Part shown: positions 34,672 to 43,286 of the stretch, piece by piece | Layout: each line of letters starts with the position of its first letter | Position numbering within the stretch: the first letter of the stretch is position 1 | Source: Streptomyces albidoflavus | GTDB lineage: Bacteria; Actinomycetota; Actinomycetes; Streptomycetales; Streptomycetaceae | Assembly: GCF_000719955.1 (NCBI RefSeq) | Contig: NZ_JOII01000019.1 | Span: 1-64,000, forward strand | DNA: 64,000 bases | Direction: 5' to 3' | The notes under the pieces: model-generated | Seen by the model: the letters and a program-made list of their open reading frames with translations, nothing else | Database searches by the model: none | Told to the model about the DNA's origin: nothing | Translations under genes and position numbers: made by a program

Positions 34672-35475
34672 TCACCCAAAGCTGGCGCGCTCCAGCCAGA
34701 ACTCCAGGAATGAGCGGTCGCCGCGCACCTCGACCTCGTCACTGGTCAGGGGAAGGCGTCGGTAAAAGGCGAGCATCAGTTCGGTCATGGGTCCGCGCAG
34801 TTCCACCGTGGCTCCGTCGCTGTGCTCCGGCCGTACCGCGAACCCGTCGTCCGTGAGCTCGATGAGCCATTCCCCGCGTACGCCCGGCGCCGCGTCCGTC
34901 GCGTGGAGGTGCAGGGTGCGTCCGCCACCCCGCAACTCTCCGGCGGGGTCGGCCGGCTGGACCCGCTGCACGTACGCGACGATCTCCAGCCACTCGTCAA
35001 CCGCGTCCGCGGCCAGCTCGGCGTCGGCGGCGAACGGCACGCCCGCCGCGATGCAGGCGTCCGCGCGATGGACCAGCAGCTCCTGTGTGAGCCGCCTGGC
35101 CCAGAAGCTGGAGCTCTGCTCCCAGGACCAGGTCCACATCTGGCGCCCCGGACCCGCCTCCCTCAACGCCTCCGCCGCGGCCTCGGCACCCTCGGCCAGC
35201 CACGCGTCCAGGGCCCCGGGCCCGTCCTCGGCCGGCGGCCCCGCGAACTCCGGAACCGCCTCGTCCGGCACTTCGGCCGATGCGCGGGTCCGTACGATCT
35301 CGTTCATCCACCGGGTGGCACCGCCCACGTGTACGGCGAGGTCACGCAGCATCCACTCCGGGCACGTCGGGACACGCGCCTGGAGATCGGCTCCGGCCAG
35401 CGCCTGCCGCAGCAGTCCCGTCTGCACGGTCACCTCGTCGCAGTACCGGTCGTACGAGAGATCTCTCTGAGTCAT
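34672..35475 (-). CDS. Maleylpyruvate-isomerase-type (mycothiol-dependent, DinB-like) protein
   Basis: A 267-residue protein of the actinobacterial mycothiol-dependent maleylpyruvate isomerase superfamily. The N-terminal four-helix DinB-like part contains VPTCPEWMLRDLAVHVGG (His-containing metal region) and RLTQELLVHRADA. The C-terminal SCP2-like part contains LIELTDDGFAV. It has the typical length of this large Streptomyces family, whose members mostly have unknown thiol-transfer or isomerase roles. The ATG at 35475 begins MTQRDLSYDRYC. Confidence 0.82.
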   Translation of the reverse strand: MTQRDLSYDRYCDEVTVQTGLLRQALAGADLQARVPTCPEWMLRDLAVHVGGATRWMNEIVRTRASAEVPDEAVPEFAGPPAEDGPGALDAWLAEGAEAAAEALREAGPGRQMWTWSWEQSSSFWARRLTQELLVHRADACIAAGVPFAADAELAADAVDEWLEIVAYVQRVQPADPAGELRGGGRTLHLHATDAAPGVRGEWLIELTDDGFAVRPEHSDGATVELRGPMTELMLAFYRRLPLTSDEVEVRGDRSFLEFWLERASFG

Positions 35476-35504
35476 GGCCGGAGCGTAGCCCCCGCTCCGA
35501 GGAC

Positions 35505-35566
35505 GGTCACCGGCTTTTCCCGCCCCGTACCGCGGCGTACGGGGCGGCTGCGGGGCCCGCCCCGTC
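35505..35566. repeat. Palindromic repeat fragment before thiQ
   Basis: CGCCCCGTACCGCGG and GCGTACGGGGCGGC form an interrupted palindrome immediately 3' of thiQ. The 11-base core is absent. It probably serves as the thiBPQ operon terminator. Confidence 0.6.
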
Positions 35567-36673
35567 TCAGCCGAGGACGACCACGTCGTCCGGGTCGAAG
35601 GCCACGCCGACCTCGGCCCCGGGCGCCGGCGCCTCCCGCAAGGTGCACGCCGCCTCCAGTCTGGGCCCCGTCGCCGGGTCCAGCGCGAGCGAGACATGGG
35701 TGCCCCGGAAGGTCCGCGCGGCCACGGTGCAGGCCAGCCCCCGGTCCGGCTCCACGAGGCGTACGCCGGTGGGCCTGACCAGCACTTCGCGCTCCCCGTG
35801 CGGGGACCCGGGCGGTACGGGCAACTTGCCCCAGGGCGTGTCCGCGACGCCATCCGCCACCTTGGCCGCGACAAGGTTGTCGAAGCCGATGAACCGGGCC
35901 ACGAAAGCGTCGGCGGGCCGCTGCCACACCTCCAGCGGCGTCCCGGACTGGGCGATGCGCCCCTCCCGCATCACCACCACGCGGTCGGCCAGCGCGAACG
36001 CCTCCCCCTGGTCGTGCGTCACCGCCAGCACCGTCGTCCCCAGCGTGCCGAAGAGTTCCCGCAGTTCGATCACGAGACGCTCGCGCAGGCTCCGGTCCAG
36101 CTGGCCGAGCGGCTCGTCGAGCATGAGCAGGCGAGGGCTGGGCGCCAGGGCGCGGGCCAGGGCGACCCGCTGCTGTTCACCGCCGGAGAGCGTGCTGACG
36201 ACGCGCCCCGCGGCGCCGGGGAGGCCCACCAGCCGCAGCAACTCCGCCACGCGCGTGTGCTGCTCCTCGCGCGTCGCCCCGTGCATACGCGGCCCGAAGG
36301 CGATGTTGCCTCCGACGTCGCGCTGAGGGAAGAGCTGGTGGTCCTGGAACATGAGCCCCACGCCCCGTCGGTGCGCGGGGACTCCCGCCTGGTCCCGCCC
36401 CTCCAGCCGTACCCGCCCCGAGTCGAGCGCCTGGAGTCCCGCCACGGCGCGCAGCAGAGTGGACTTCCCGCTGCCGCTCGGCCCGAGCACACAGACGATC
36501 TCGCCTACCGCCACCCGGAGGTCGACCGCGCCGAGCGCGGGGTACGCCGCGTCGGCGAACCGCACCGAGGCCGCCTCGATCTCGAGCAGCGGCGCGCCAA
36601 GGGACGTGGCGGCGTCCCGCTCCGCCTGCGCATCCGCACGGGGCGCGTCCGAACGCCGTGGTGTGCCAGCCAT
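35567..36673 (-). CDS. thiQ: Thiamine ABC transporter ATPase
   Basis: A 368-residue ABC ATPase. Walker A is GPSGSGKST (64-72), the signature LSGGE is at 162-166, Walker B with DEP is at 182-188, and the H-loop is AVTHDQGEA. A C-terminal TOBE-like domain of about 100 residues makes it longer than E. coli ThiQ. It is the last gene of the riboswitch-led operon and begins 14 bases after thiP. Position behind a TPP riboswitch with a binding protein and permease supports thiamine or thiamine-phosphate import. Confidence 0.88.
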   Translation of the reverse strand: MAGTPRRSDAPRADAQAERDAATSLGAPLLEIEAASVRFADAAYPALGAVDLRVAVGEIVCVLGPSGSGKSTLLRAVAGLQALDSGRVRLEGRDQAGVPAHRRGVGLMFQDHQLFPQRDVGGNIAFGPRMHGATREEQHTRVAELLRLVGLPGAAGRVVSTLSGGEQQRVALARALAPSPRLLMLDEPLGQLDRSLRERLVIELRELFGTLGTTVLAVTHDQGEAFALADRVVVMREGRIAQSGTPLEVWQRPADAFVARFIGFDNLVAAKVADGVADTPWGKLPVPPGSPHGEREVLVRPTGVRLVEPDRGLACTVAARTFRGTHVSLALDPATGPRLEAACTLREAPAPGAEVGVAFDPDDVVVLG

Positions 36674-36687
36674 CAGAATGCTCCGGT

Positions 36688-38541
36688 TCAGTCGAGCGCC
36701 CCGGCCGTGCCCGCTCCCCGGGACAGCGGGCGGACCCGCTCCAGGAGCAGCAGGGAGACGACGCAGACGATCATGAGGATCGTGGACAGGGCCATGGCCT
36801 GTCCGTAGTTGAGGTCACCGGCGCGGCCCAGCAGCCTTGCCACGGCGACCGGCAGCGTCGGGTTGTCGGGGCGTGCGATGAAGACGGTCGCTCCGAACTC
36901 GCCGAGGGACACGGCGAACGCGAACCCCGCGGCGACCAGCAGCGCCCGGCGTACCAGCGGCAGGTCCACCTCCCGCCAGGCCCGCCACGGCGACGCGCCG
37001 AGCACGGCCGCAGCCTCCCGCAGCCGGCTGTCCACCGCGCGCAGTACGGGCAGCATGGTCCGCACCACGAACGGCACCCCGACGAGCGCCTGGGCCAGCG
37101 GCACCAGAATCCAGCTGGCCCGCAGATCCAGCGGCGGCCGGTCGAGGGCGATCAGGAAACCGAACCCGACGGTCACTGCGGACACCCCCAGCGGGAGCAT
37201 CAGCAGCGCGTCGAATCCCCTGGTGAACGGACCCGCACGCCGCGTCAGCGCGGCGGCCGCGAGTCCCCCGACGAGCAGAGCGATGAGCGTCGCCACGGCG
37301 GCGTACTGGAGCGAGTTGGCGACGGCGTCGATCGGCGGTACGAGGAACGCCCCGCCGTCCGCCGACATGAGGGCGCGGAAGTAGCCCAGCCCGTACCCGC
37401 CCGGGGCGTCGAGGGCCCGCTCCACCAGGACGCCGAGCGGCAACAGGATCAGGACGGCCACGGTGGCGAGGACGAAACCCAGCAGAATCCGCTGCCCCGT
37501 CCCCCGCACGCGGCGCACCGCGTACGCCGCGTCGACCAGGCTGAGGGCGCTCTCGCGGCGCCGCACGGTCCAGGCGTGAACGGCGAGGATGGCCCCGACC
37601 GCGGCGAACTGCACCAAGGTCAGGACGGCTGCGGTGGGCAGGTCGAGCAGTTGCGCGGTCTGCCGGTAGATCTCCACCTCGAGCGTGGCGAAGCCCGGCC
37701 CGCCCAGGATCTGCACGACGCCGAACGAGGTGAACGTGAACAGGAAGACCATCAGCGCGGCCGCGGCGACGGCAGGGCCGAGAGCGGGCAGCGTGACGGT
37801 GCGCCACGCCCGGAACCGGGAGGCACCGAGCATCCTGGCGGCTTCCTCCTGCCGCGGGTCGAGCTGGGCCCACAGGCCGCCGACGGTGCGGACCACGACG
37901 GCGTAGTTGAAGAAGACGTGGGCCAGGAGGATGGCCCACACCGTGGTGTCGAGGCGCAGGCCCCACAGGTCGTCCAGCAGCCCGCCGCGTCCGAGGAGCG
38001 CCAGGAAGGCCGTCCCGACGACGACGGTGGGCAGGACGAACGGGACCGTCACCACGGCCCGCAGCAGACTCTTGCCCGGGAACTCCAGTCGCGCGAACAC
38101 GTACGCCGCGGGCATGGCGACGACCAGGATCAGCCCCGTCGATGCGAGCGCCTGCCAGAGGGTGAACCACAGCACCTGCCCGATGTCCGGGTCGCCCAGC
38201 ACCTCCCCCAGCGCACCGAACTGCCACGCCCCGTCCTGCCGCAGCCCCCTGCCGACGATGGCGGCGACGGGGTACGCGAAGAAGATGCCGAAGAAGACCA
38301 CGGGAACGGTCATCAGAGCGCCCCGCGCCCAGCTTCCACTGCGCGCGCCACCTGCGACAACGTGGCGACGGGGCAGCCGTGGCCAGCGGCCCCGTCCCGG
38401 CCCGCGCGGCGCCTTCGGACCGCGCCCCGTGCCGGGCGCCCCGTCGGCCCCGTCGGCCCCGTCGGCCCCGTCGGCCCCGTCGGCCCCGTCCGCCGCGCTC
38501 ACGTCGCGGACGGGGCCGGAGCCGGCGCGCCGCGCCGTCAC
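36688..38541 (-). CDS. thiP: Thiamine ABC transporter permease (fused two-domain)
   Basis: A 617-residue permease with two homologous halves, each with an EAA loop (EEAARMLGASRFRAWRTVTL and REAAAVLGASPWRAWREVDL), as in ThiP/FbpB-type permeases. The GTG at 38541 overlaps the thiB stop by four bases (GTGA), which argues for it. It gives an unusual hydrophilic N-terminus of about 76 residues before the first membrane segment (FFGIFFAYPVAAIVG). That extension contains six tandem Asp-Gly-Ala repeats made of a 9-base DNA repeat. An ATG at 38313 would give a family-typical length, so the extension may be untranslated or dispensable. Confidence 0.85.
   Translation of the reverse strand: MTARRAGSGPVRDVSAADGADGADGADGADGADGAPGTGRGPKAPRGPGRGRWPRLPRRHVVAGGARSGSWARGALMTVPVVFFGIFFAYPVAAIVGRGLRQDGAWQFGALGEVLGDPDIGQVLWFTLWQALASTGLILVVAMPAAYVFARLEFPGKSLLRAVVTVPFVLPTVVVGTAFLALLGRGGLLDDLWGLRLDTTVWAILLAHVFFNYAVVVRTVGGLWAQLDPRQEEAARMLGASRFRAWRTVTLPALGPAVAAAALMVFLFTFTSFGVVQILGGPGFATLEVEIYRQTAQLLDLPTAAVLTLVQFAAVGAILAVHAWTVRRRESALSLVDAAYAVRRVRGTGQRILLGFVLATVAVLILLPLGVLVERALDAPGGYGLGYFRALMSADGGAFLVPPIDAVANSLQYAAVATLIALLVGGLAAAALTRRAGPFTRGFDALLMLPLGVSAVTVGFGFLIALDRPPLDLRASWILVPLAQALVGVPFVVRTMLPVLRAVDSRLREAAAVLGASPWRAWREVDLPLVRRALLVAAGFAFAVSLGEFGATVFIARPDNPTLPVAVARLLGRAGDLNYGQAMALSTILMIVCVVSLLLLERVRPLSRGAGTAGALD
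38437..38490 (-). repeat. In-frame 9-base tandem repeat at the start of thiP
   Basis: Five perfect GGCCCCGTC units (38446-38490), plus a preceding unit with one mismatch, form the array. On the coding strand it reads GACGGGGCC and encodes Asp-Gly-Ala six times. It is the 8-base GACGGGGC unit of 232-287 with one extra base, which preserves the reading frame. Confidence 0.92.
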
Positions 38542-39620
38542 TTCACCACGAGCGAGGTCCACGACTTGACCCACACCTCACGGTTCTCGGCGATCTTCTC
38601 CGGCTCGAGCGAGCGGGCCCGGTCCGCCTCCGCGCCGAACTCCGTGAAGAGCTTCGGCAGCTTCGCGTCGTCGGCCACGGGCCGGACGAACATCTGCAGC
38701 GGCAGATCCTCCTGGAACGTCTTGCCGATCAGGAAGTCCAGCAGCTTCTTCCCGCCCTCGGGATTCTTCGCCCCGTCGAGGAGCCCGGCGAACTCGATCT
38801 GCCGGAAGCAGGTGTCGGTCAGCACCCCGGTGGGGGCCTCATCGGGCTGCGGGTCGGCGTACAGCACCTCCACGGGCGGGCTGGACGCGTACGAAACAAC
38901 GAGGGGCCGGTCGCCGCCGGCCTTCTTGCCGCCGGCCGAGCCCGAGAACTCCTCGTTGTACGCCTGCTCCCAGCCTTCGACGACCTTCACGCCGTTGGCC
39001 TTGAGCTTCTTCCAGTAGTCCTGCCAGCCCTCGTCGCCGAACTCGGCAGCCGTCCCGAGCAGGAAGCCGAGCCCCGGCGAGGACGTGGCGACGTTCTCGG
39101 TGACCAGGAGGTTCTTGTACTTCGGGTCGGCCAGGTCCTCGAAGGTGCGCGGCGGGTCGAGCTTCTTGTCGGCGAAGTAGCTCTTGTCGTAGTTGACGCA
39201 GATGTCGCCGGTGTCGACGGGCGTGACCCGGTGCTTCTCCGCGTCGAGCTGGTACTCCGCCGGGACGCGGTCCAGCCCCTTCGCCTCGTACGGGGCGAAG
39301 ACGCCGTTGTCGACGGCGCGGGAGAGCAGCGTGTTGTCCACGCCGAACAGGACGTCGCCTTGCGGGTTACCCTTGGAGAGGACGGCCTGGTTGACCGCCT
39401 GCCCGGCGTCGCCGCTCTTCAGCACCTTGACGGTGTAACCGGTCTTCTTCTTGAACTCGGCGAGGACGTCCTTGGAGACGTTGAACGAGTCGTGCGTGAC
39501 CAGAGTGACCTGCTTCGACTGCGCTTCGTCGGCGCCGTCGCCGGAACCGCAGGCCGTCACGGCGAACAGACCGGCACAGGCCACCAGCGCGGTCCTGGCG
39601 GCGTTGCGTGCGATGGGCAC
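38538..39620 (-). CDS. thiB: Thiamine-binding lipoprotein
   Basis: A 360-residue substrate-binding protein. A signal peptide with lipobox VTAC (about residues 21-24) predicts a lipoprotein. The mature start KQVTLVTHDSFNVSKDVLAEF is the ThiB family hallmark, and VDTGDICVNYDKSYF and GLGFLLGTAAEFGDEGW follow. The GTG at 39620 is preceded by AGGAGG. It is the first gene of thiBPQ, directly downstream of a TPP riboswitch. The repeat word CTCGTACGGGGCGAAG encodes part of PYEAKG near the middle. Confidence 0.9.
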   Translation of the reverse strand: MPIARNAARTALVACAGLFAVTACGSGDGADEAQSKQVTLVTHDSFNVSKDVLAEFKKKTGYTVKVLKSGDAGQAVNQAVLSKGNPQGDVLFGVDNTLLSRAVDNGVFAPYEAKGLDRVPAEYQLDAEKHRVTPVDTGDICVNYDKSYFADKKLDPPRTFEDLADPKYKNLLVTENVATSSPGLGFLLGTAAEFGDEGWQDYWKKLKANGVKVVEGWEQAYNEEFSGSAGGKKAGGDRPLVVSYASSPPVEVLYADPQPDEAPTGVLTDTCFRQIEFAGLLDGAKNPEGGKKLLDFLIGKTFQEDLPLQMFVRPVADDAKLPKLFTEFGAEADRARSLEPEKIAENREVWVKSWTSLVVK

Positions 39621-39655
39621 TGGATTTCCTCCTGGGTATGCCAGGAAGAGACGCG

Positions 39656-39695
39656 GCCTTGCCCTGGCGCCGGCGGACCGGCGCCAGGGCAAGGC
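39656..39695 (-). terminator. Riboswitch expression-platform hairpin in the thiB leader
   Basis: Perfect 18-base arms (39656-39673 and 39678-39695) enclose a four-base loop, between the TPP aptamer and the thiB ribosome site. This strength and position fit a ligand-controlled transcription terminator, though no U-tract follows. The ribosome site AGGAGG lies outside the stem. Confidence 0.75.
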
Positions 39696-39716
39696 GCAAC
39701 AGCTTGAGTGGTCCGA

Positions 39717-39816
39717 ACTTCCTACCCGGAATGACCCGGGCGAGGTTCAGAGGGTCTGCGGCCTTTACGTGGGATCACGTGGTGCCGCACTCTCAGCGCT
39801 GTGGCGCTCCCCTGTC
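39717..39816 (-). ncRNA. TPP riboswitch (THI element)
   Basis: On the minus strand the conserved pieces appear in order: ACAGGGGAGC, GCTGAGAGTG, ACCCTCTGAACCT, CGGGTCATTCCGGGT and GTAGGAAGT. These are the P1/P2 junction, the pyrimidine-sensing CTGAGA loop and the pyrophosphate-binding arm of the thiamine pyrophosphate aptamer. It lies about 100 bases upstream of thiB and should switch the thiBPQ operon off when TPP is abundant. Confidence 0.95.
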
Positions 39817-39875
39817 GGAATATGTATGTGTGCGGGGCCAGGATACTCGCGCACACGCCCCGCACTCGAACGGCT

Positions 39876-39897
39876 CCCCGCCCCGTACGGGGCGGGG
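39876..39897. terminator. Perfect 22-base palindrome 3' of rlmN
   Basis: CCCCGCCCCGT (39876-39886) is followed at once by its exact complement, with no loop. It includes the family 16-mer CGCCCCGTACGGGGCG (39879-39894). It lies five bases past the rlmN stop and upstream of the thiB riboswitch, so it probably separates the two units. Confidence 0.7.
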
Positions 39898-39902
39898 CAC
39901 GC

Positions 39903-41015
39903 TCAGCGCTCCGTGGCGGCGAGCTGCCCGCAGGCCCCGTCGATCTCCTGGCCGCGGGTGTCCCGCACCGTGACCGGCACGCCGTGCGAGGCGATGGCCT
40001 CCACGAACGCCTTCTCGTCCTCGGGCCGCGAGGCGGTCCACTTGGAACCCGGGGTCGGGTTGAGCGGGATCAGGTTGACGTGCACGCGCTTGTTCTTCAG
40101 CAGCCGCCCGAGCAGGTCACCGCGCCACGCCTGGTCGTTGATGTCGCGGATCAGGGCGTACTCGATGGAGACCCGGCGCCCCGACTTCTCCGCGTACTCC
40201 CACGCGGAGTCGAGGACCTCGCGGACCTTCCAGCGGGTGTTGACGGGGACGAGCGTGTCGCGCAGCTCGTCGTCGGGGGCGTGCAGGGAGACCGCCAGGC
40301 GGCACTTGAAGCCTTCGTCGGCGAACCGGTGGATGGCCGGGACCAGGCCGACGGTGGAGACGGTGATGCCGCGCTGGGACAGCCCGAGGCCGTCGGGCTC
40401 CGGGTCGGTGAGGCGCCTGATCGCGCCGGTGACGCGGTTGTAGTTGGCGAGCGGCTCGCCCATGCCCATGAAGACGATGTTGGACAGGCGGGCGGGGCCG
40501 CCGGGGACCTCACCGTCCCGCAGCGCCCGCATCCCGTCGACGATCTGGTGCACGATCTCGGCGGTGGAGAGGTTACGGTCCAGTCCGGCCTGCCCCGTCG
40601 CGCAGAACGGGCAGTTCATGCCGCAGCCGGCCTGCGAGGAGATGCACATGGTGACCCGGTCCGGGTAGCGCATGAGCACAGACTCGACCAGCGTGCCGTC
40701 GTGCAGCCGCCACAGGGTCTTGCGGGTGGTGTCGTCGTCGCAGGAGATGTGGCGGACGACGGACATGAGGTCCGGCAGGAGCTCACTGCGCAGCTTCTCG
40801 CGGGAACCTGCGGGAATGTCGGTCCACTCCGCAGGGTCGTGCGCGTAACGGGCGAAGTAATGCTGCGACAGCTGCTTGGCGCGGAACGGCTTCTCGCCGA
40901 TCGCGGCCACGGCTTCCTTGCGCTCGGCGGGCGTGAGGTCGGCGAGGTGCCGCGGCGGCTTCTTGGCCCCGCGGGGCGCGACAAAGGTAAGCACTCCGGG
41001 TGCGGGCGGTGCCAT
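39903..41015 (-). CDS. rlmN: 23S rRNA (adenine-2503-C2)/tRNA methyltransferase RlmN
   Basis: A 370-residue radical-SAM enzyme that methylates A2503 of 23S rRNA and A37 of some tRNAs. The iron-sulphur cysteines are Cys131, Cys135 and Cys138 in [12 protein letters not shown]. The second methyl-carrying Cys is near 362 in [17 protein letters not shown] is the SAM-binding GGE-like segment. The ATG at 41015 starts the conserved protein, with GGAG about ten bases before it. Confidence 0.95.
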   Translation of the reverse strand: MAPPAPGVLTFVAPRGAKKPPRHLADLTPAERKEAVAAIGEKPFRAKQLSQHYFARYAHDPAEWTDIPAGSREKLRSELLPDLMSVVRHISCDDDTTRKTLWRLHDGTLVESVLMRYPDRVTMCISSQAGCGMNCPFCATGQAGLDRNLSTAEIVHQIVDGMRALRDGEVPGGPARLSNIVFMGMGEPLANYNRVTGAIRRLTDPEPDGLGLSQRGITVSTVGLVPAIHRFADEGFKCRLAVSLHAPDDELRDTLVPVNTRWKVREVLDSAWEYAEKSGRRVSIEYALIRDINDQAWRGDLLGRLLKNKRVHVNLIPLNPTPGSKWTASRPEDEKAFVEAIASHGVPVTVRDTRGQEIDGACGQLAATER

Positions 41016-41466
41016 GGGCGGAAGACTCCTCAGGACGGCGAAGGCCGGGGCACCCGCGGAGACGCGGCGCGGCATCGTCCGACGGTGCGGGGCAGGAAAA
41101 GGCCCGCTGCTGGACGGCGCGGGCTCTTCCAGGGTAACGGAGTACCGGACGTACCGGCCCCGCCACCGTCAAGCCCTCGGTGCGCGCCCCGTACGGTGCG
41201 CGCGACCTGCGGAAACCCGACGCGACGGGGCGGGTACGGGGCACCCGACGCCCCCCCCGTACGCCGCCGACCGAACCCGGCACCCGCGCCCAGTGGCACC
41301 GATACGAAGCGGCAAGCCGCTCTCCCCCACCCGACGGCCACCGCCTACGCAACTCCGGTACCCCCGCCCGCCAAGCCCTCCTCCCCAGCACCGCAACACC
41401 CCCGGAACACCGAAGCGGGGCGGCGCCACCAGGCACCGCCCCGCTCCAAGCCACGTAACCGCCCGG
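41016..41466 (+). repeat. Gap with dispersed repeat, copy 9 (AAAC subtype)
   Basis: No gene seen. The core is exact at 41202-41212, preceded by GCGCCCCGTACGGTGCGC and followed by AAACCCG and then GACGGGGCGGG. The bases near 41020-41160 should contain the rlmN promoter. A cdsA terminator is at the right end. From about 41250 to 41410 I see nothing specific. Confidence 0.75.
41414..41445. terminator. Terminator after cdsA
   Basis: AGCGGGGCGG (41414-41423) pairs with CCGCCCCGCT (41436-41445) across a 12-base loop, 21 bases past the cdsA stop. Confidence 0.75.
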
Positions 41467-42573
41467 TCAGCCGGACCCCACGAAGAGCACCAGCAGCGCC
41501 CAGACCACCGGCGCGGTCGGCAGAAGCGAGTCCAGCCGGTCCATGATGCCGCCGTGCCCCGGGAGCAGCGTCCCCATGTCCTTGATGCCCAGGTCCCGCT
41601 TGATCATCGATTCGCCGAGGTCACCCAGGGTCGCGCTGCCCGCGACCGCCAGGCCCAGGAGCAGCCCCTGCCACCAGGCTCCTCCGTCGATCAGGAACTG
41701 CATGCACAGGGCGCCGGCGACCATGGCCGCCCCCACCGCCCCGAACAGCCCTTCCCGCGTCTTACCGGGGCTGATGCGCGGGGCGAGCTTGTGCTTGCCG
41801 AAGCGCCAGCCGACGGCGTAGGCACCGGTGTCGGCGACCACCGTCAGGATGAGGAAGGTGATGACCCGCTCGGCGCCGTCGTCCGCCGTCAGCATGAGTG
41901 CGACGAACGTGGCGAGGAACGGGACGTAGAACGTCGCGAAGACGCCCGCCGTCACGTCCTTGAGGTATCCCTCCGGGGGCGCCGTCATCCGCCACACGAG
42001 CACCGCGAGTGCGGTGAGCGCCATGGCGACCCAGGCGCCTTCGGGGCCCCAGACGTAGCCGGCGACGACCATGCCCGCACCGCCCGCCGCCAGGGGGACG
42101 AGCGGGGCGTGGATGTCCTTGCGTTCGGACAGCCGCGTGGTCAGCTCCCACAGACCGACGACGACCGCCACCGCTATGACGCCGACGAAGACTTCCTTCA
42201 CGACGAACAGCGACACCAGGACCAGCGCCCCGAGGCCGACGCCGACTCCTATTGCGGCACCGAGGTCCCGCCCCGCGGTCTTCTTCTGCGGTGCGGGGGG
42301 CGGCGTGGCGGCGGGCATGGGCTCCTGCGGCGTTTCGTCACGGAACAACGGTGCGCCCGGCCGGGCGCCGTCCGACGGACCGGCCCAGTCCCCGCCGTCG
42401 GCAGGACGGTCCGGCATTTCGGGCACGATGGGCATGGGCCGAGTCTGCTGGGCTTCATGGGCATCGTACGCGGGACCCGCCGTAGCGGCTCCCTGGACGG
42501 GTCCCTGGCCTGAGGTAGGCCACGGACCCGCGTACCCGGCATGCGACGGTGCGCCCCAGGAGGAGTCGTTCAT
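41467..42573 (-). CDS. cdsA: Phosphatidate cytidylyltransferase (CDP-diglyceride synthase)
   Basis: A 368-residue integral membrane enzyme making CDP-diacylglycerol from phosphatidate and CTP, the entry to phospholipid synthesis. The family signature LPGHGGIMDRLDSLLPT is near the C-terminus, with GDLGESMIKRD before it. About 100 N-terminal residues are hydrophilic and Pro-rich, as in other Streptomyces CdsA, then about eight membrane segments follow. The ATG overlaps the frr stop by one base (TGATG). Confidence 0.95.
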   Translation of the reverse strand: MNDSSWGAPSHAGYAGPWPTSGQGPVQGAATAGPAYDAHEAQQTRPMPIVPEMPDRPADGGDWAGPSDGARPGAPLFRDETPQEPMPAATPPPAPQKKTAGRDLGAAIGVGVGLGALVLVSLFVVKEVFVGVIAVAVVVGLWELTTRLSERKDIHAPLVPLAAGGAGMVVAGYVWGPEGAWVAMALTALAVLVWRMTAPPEGYLKDVTAGVFATFYVPFLATFVALMLTADDGAERVITFLILTVVADTGAYAVGWRFGKHKLAPRISPGKTREGLFGAVGAAMVAGALCMQFLIDGGAWWQGLLLGLAVAGSATLGDLGESMIKRDLGIKDMGTLLPGHGGIMDRLDSLLPTAPVVWALLVLFVGSG

Positions 42574-43130
42574 CAGACTTCGAGCAGCTCGGCTTCCTTG
42601 TGCTTGAGCAGCTCGTCCACCTGAGCCACGTACTTGGCGGTGGTGTCGTCGAGTTCCTTCTCGCCGCGGCGGCCCTCGTCCTCACCGACCTCGCCGTCCT
42701 TGACGAGCTTGTCGATGGTCTCCTTGGCCTTGCGGCGCACGGCGCGGATCGAGATCTTCGAGTCCTCGGCCTTGCCCTTGGCGACCTTGATGAACTCGCG
42801 GCGCCGCTCCTCGGTCAGCTCCGGGAACGACACGCGGATGATGCGGCCGTCGTTGCTCGGGTTGACGCCGAGGTCCGAGTCGCGGATGGCCTGCTCGATG
42901 TTGCGCAGCGCGCTCGAGTCGAACGGCGTGACAACGGCCATGCGCGGCTCCGGCACGGAGAACGAGGCCAGCTGATTGATCGGCGTGAGGGCACCGTAGT
43001 AGTCCGCCACGATCTTGTTGAACATCGCCGGGTGCGCACGGCCGGTGCGGATCGCGGCGAAGTCCTCCTTGGCGACCACGACGGCCTTTTCCATCTTCTC
43101 CTCGGCCTCGAGGAGGGTCTCTTCGATCAC
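42573..43130 (-). CDS. frr: Ribosome recycling factor
   Basis: A 185-residue factor that splits post-termination ribosomes with [15 protein letters not shown] N-terminus, [32 protein letters not shown] and the C-terminal HKEAELLEV all match the family over its full usual length. Two consecutive GTG codons (43133 and 43130) can start it. I chose the second because it gives the canonical [10 protein letters not shown] start. Confidence 0.96.
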   Translation of the reverse strand: MIEETLLEAEEKMEKAVVVAKEDFAAIRTGRAHPAMFNKIVADYYGALTPINQLASFSVPEPRMAVVTPFDSSALRNIEQAIRDSDLGVNPSNDGRIIRVSFPELTEERRREFIKVAKGKAEDSKISIRAVRRKAKETIDKLVKDGEVGEDEGRRGEKELDDTTAKYVAQVDELLKHKEAELLEV

Positions 43131-43286
43131 CACTTGCTCCTGCGTGTCTTGAGTTGGCCTGAGGACCCCCCGCACGGTGATGACTGTCCGGGGGACGAAA
43201 CAGGACCGGCTGCGTCGTGTGTCTTCCCTGCACGGTGTCCGACCGGCAGGGCTTTGTCCATCCCCGCTGCCGGGGACGCTGACGGG

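Noticed and set aside
36658..39018. A 786-codon plus-strand frame rich in Gln, Glu and Arg
   Set aside because: It is exactly antisense to thiP and thiB, whose motifs are clear.
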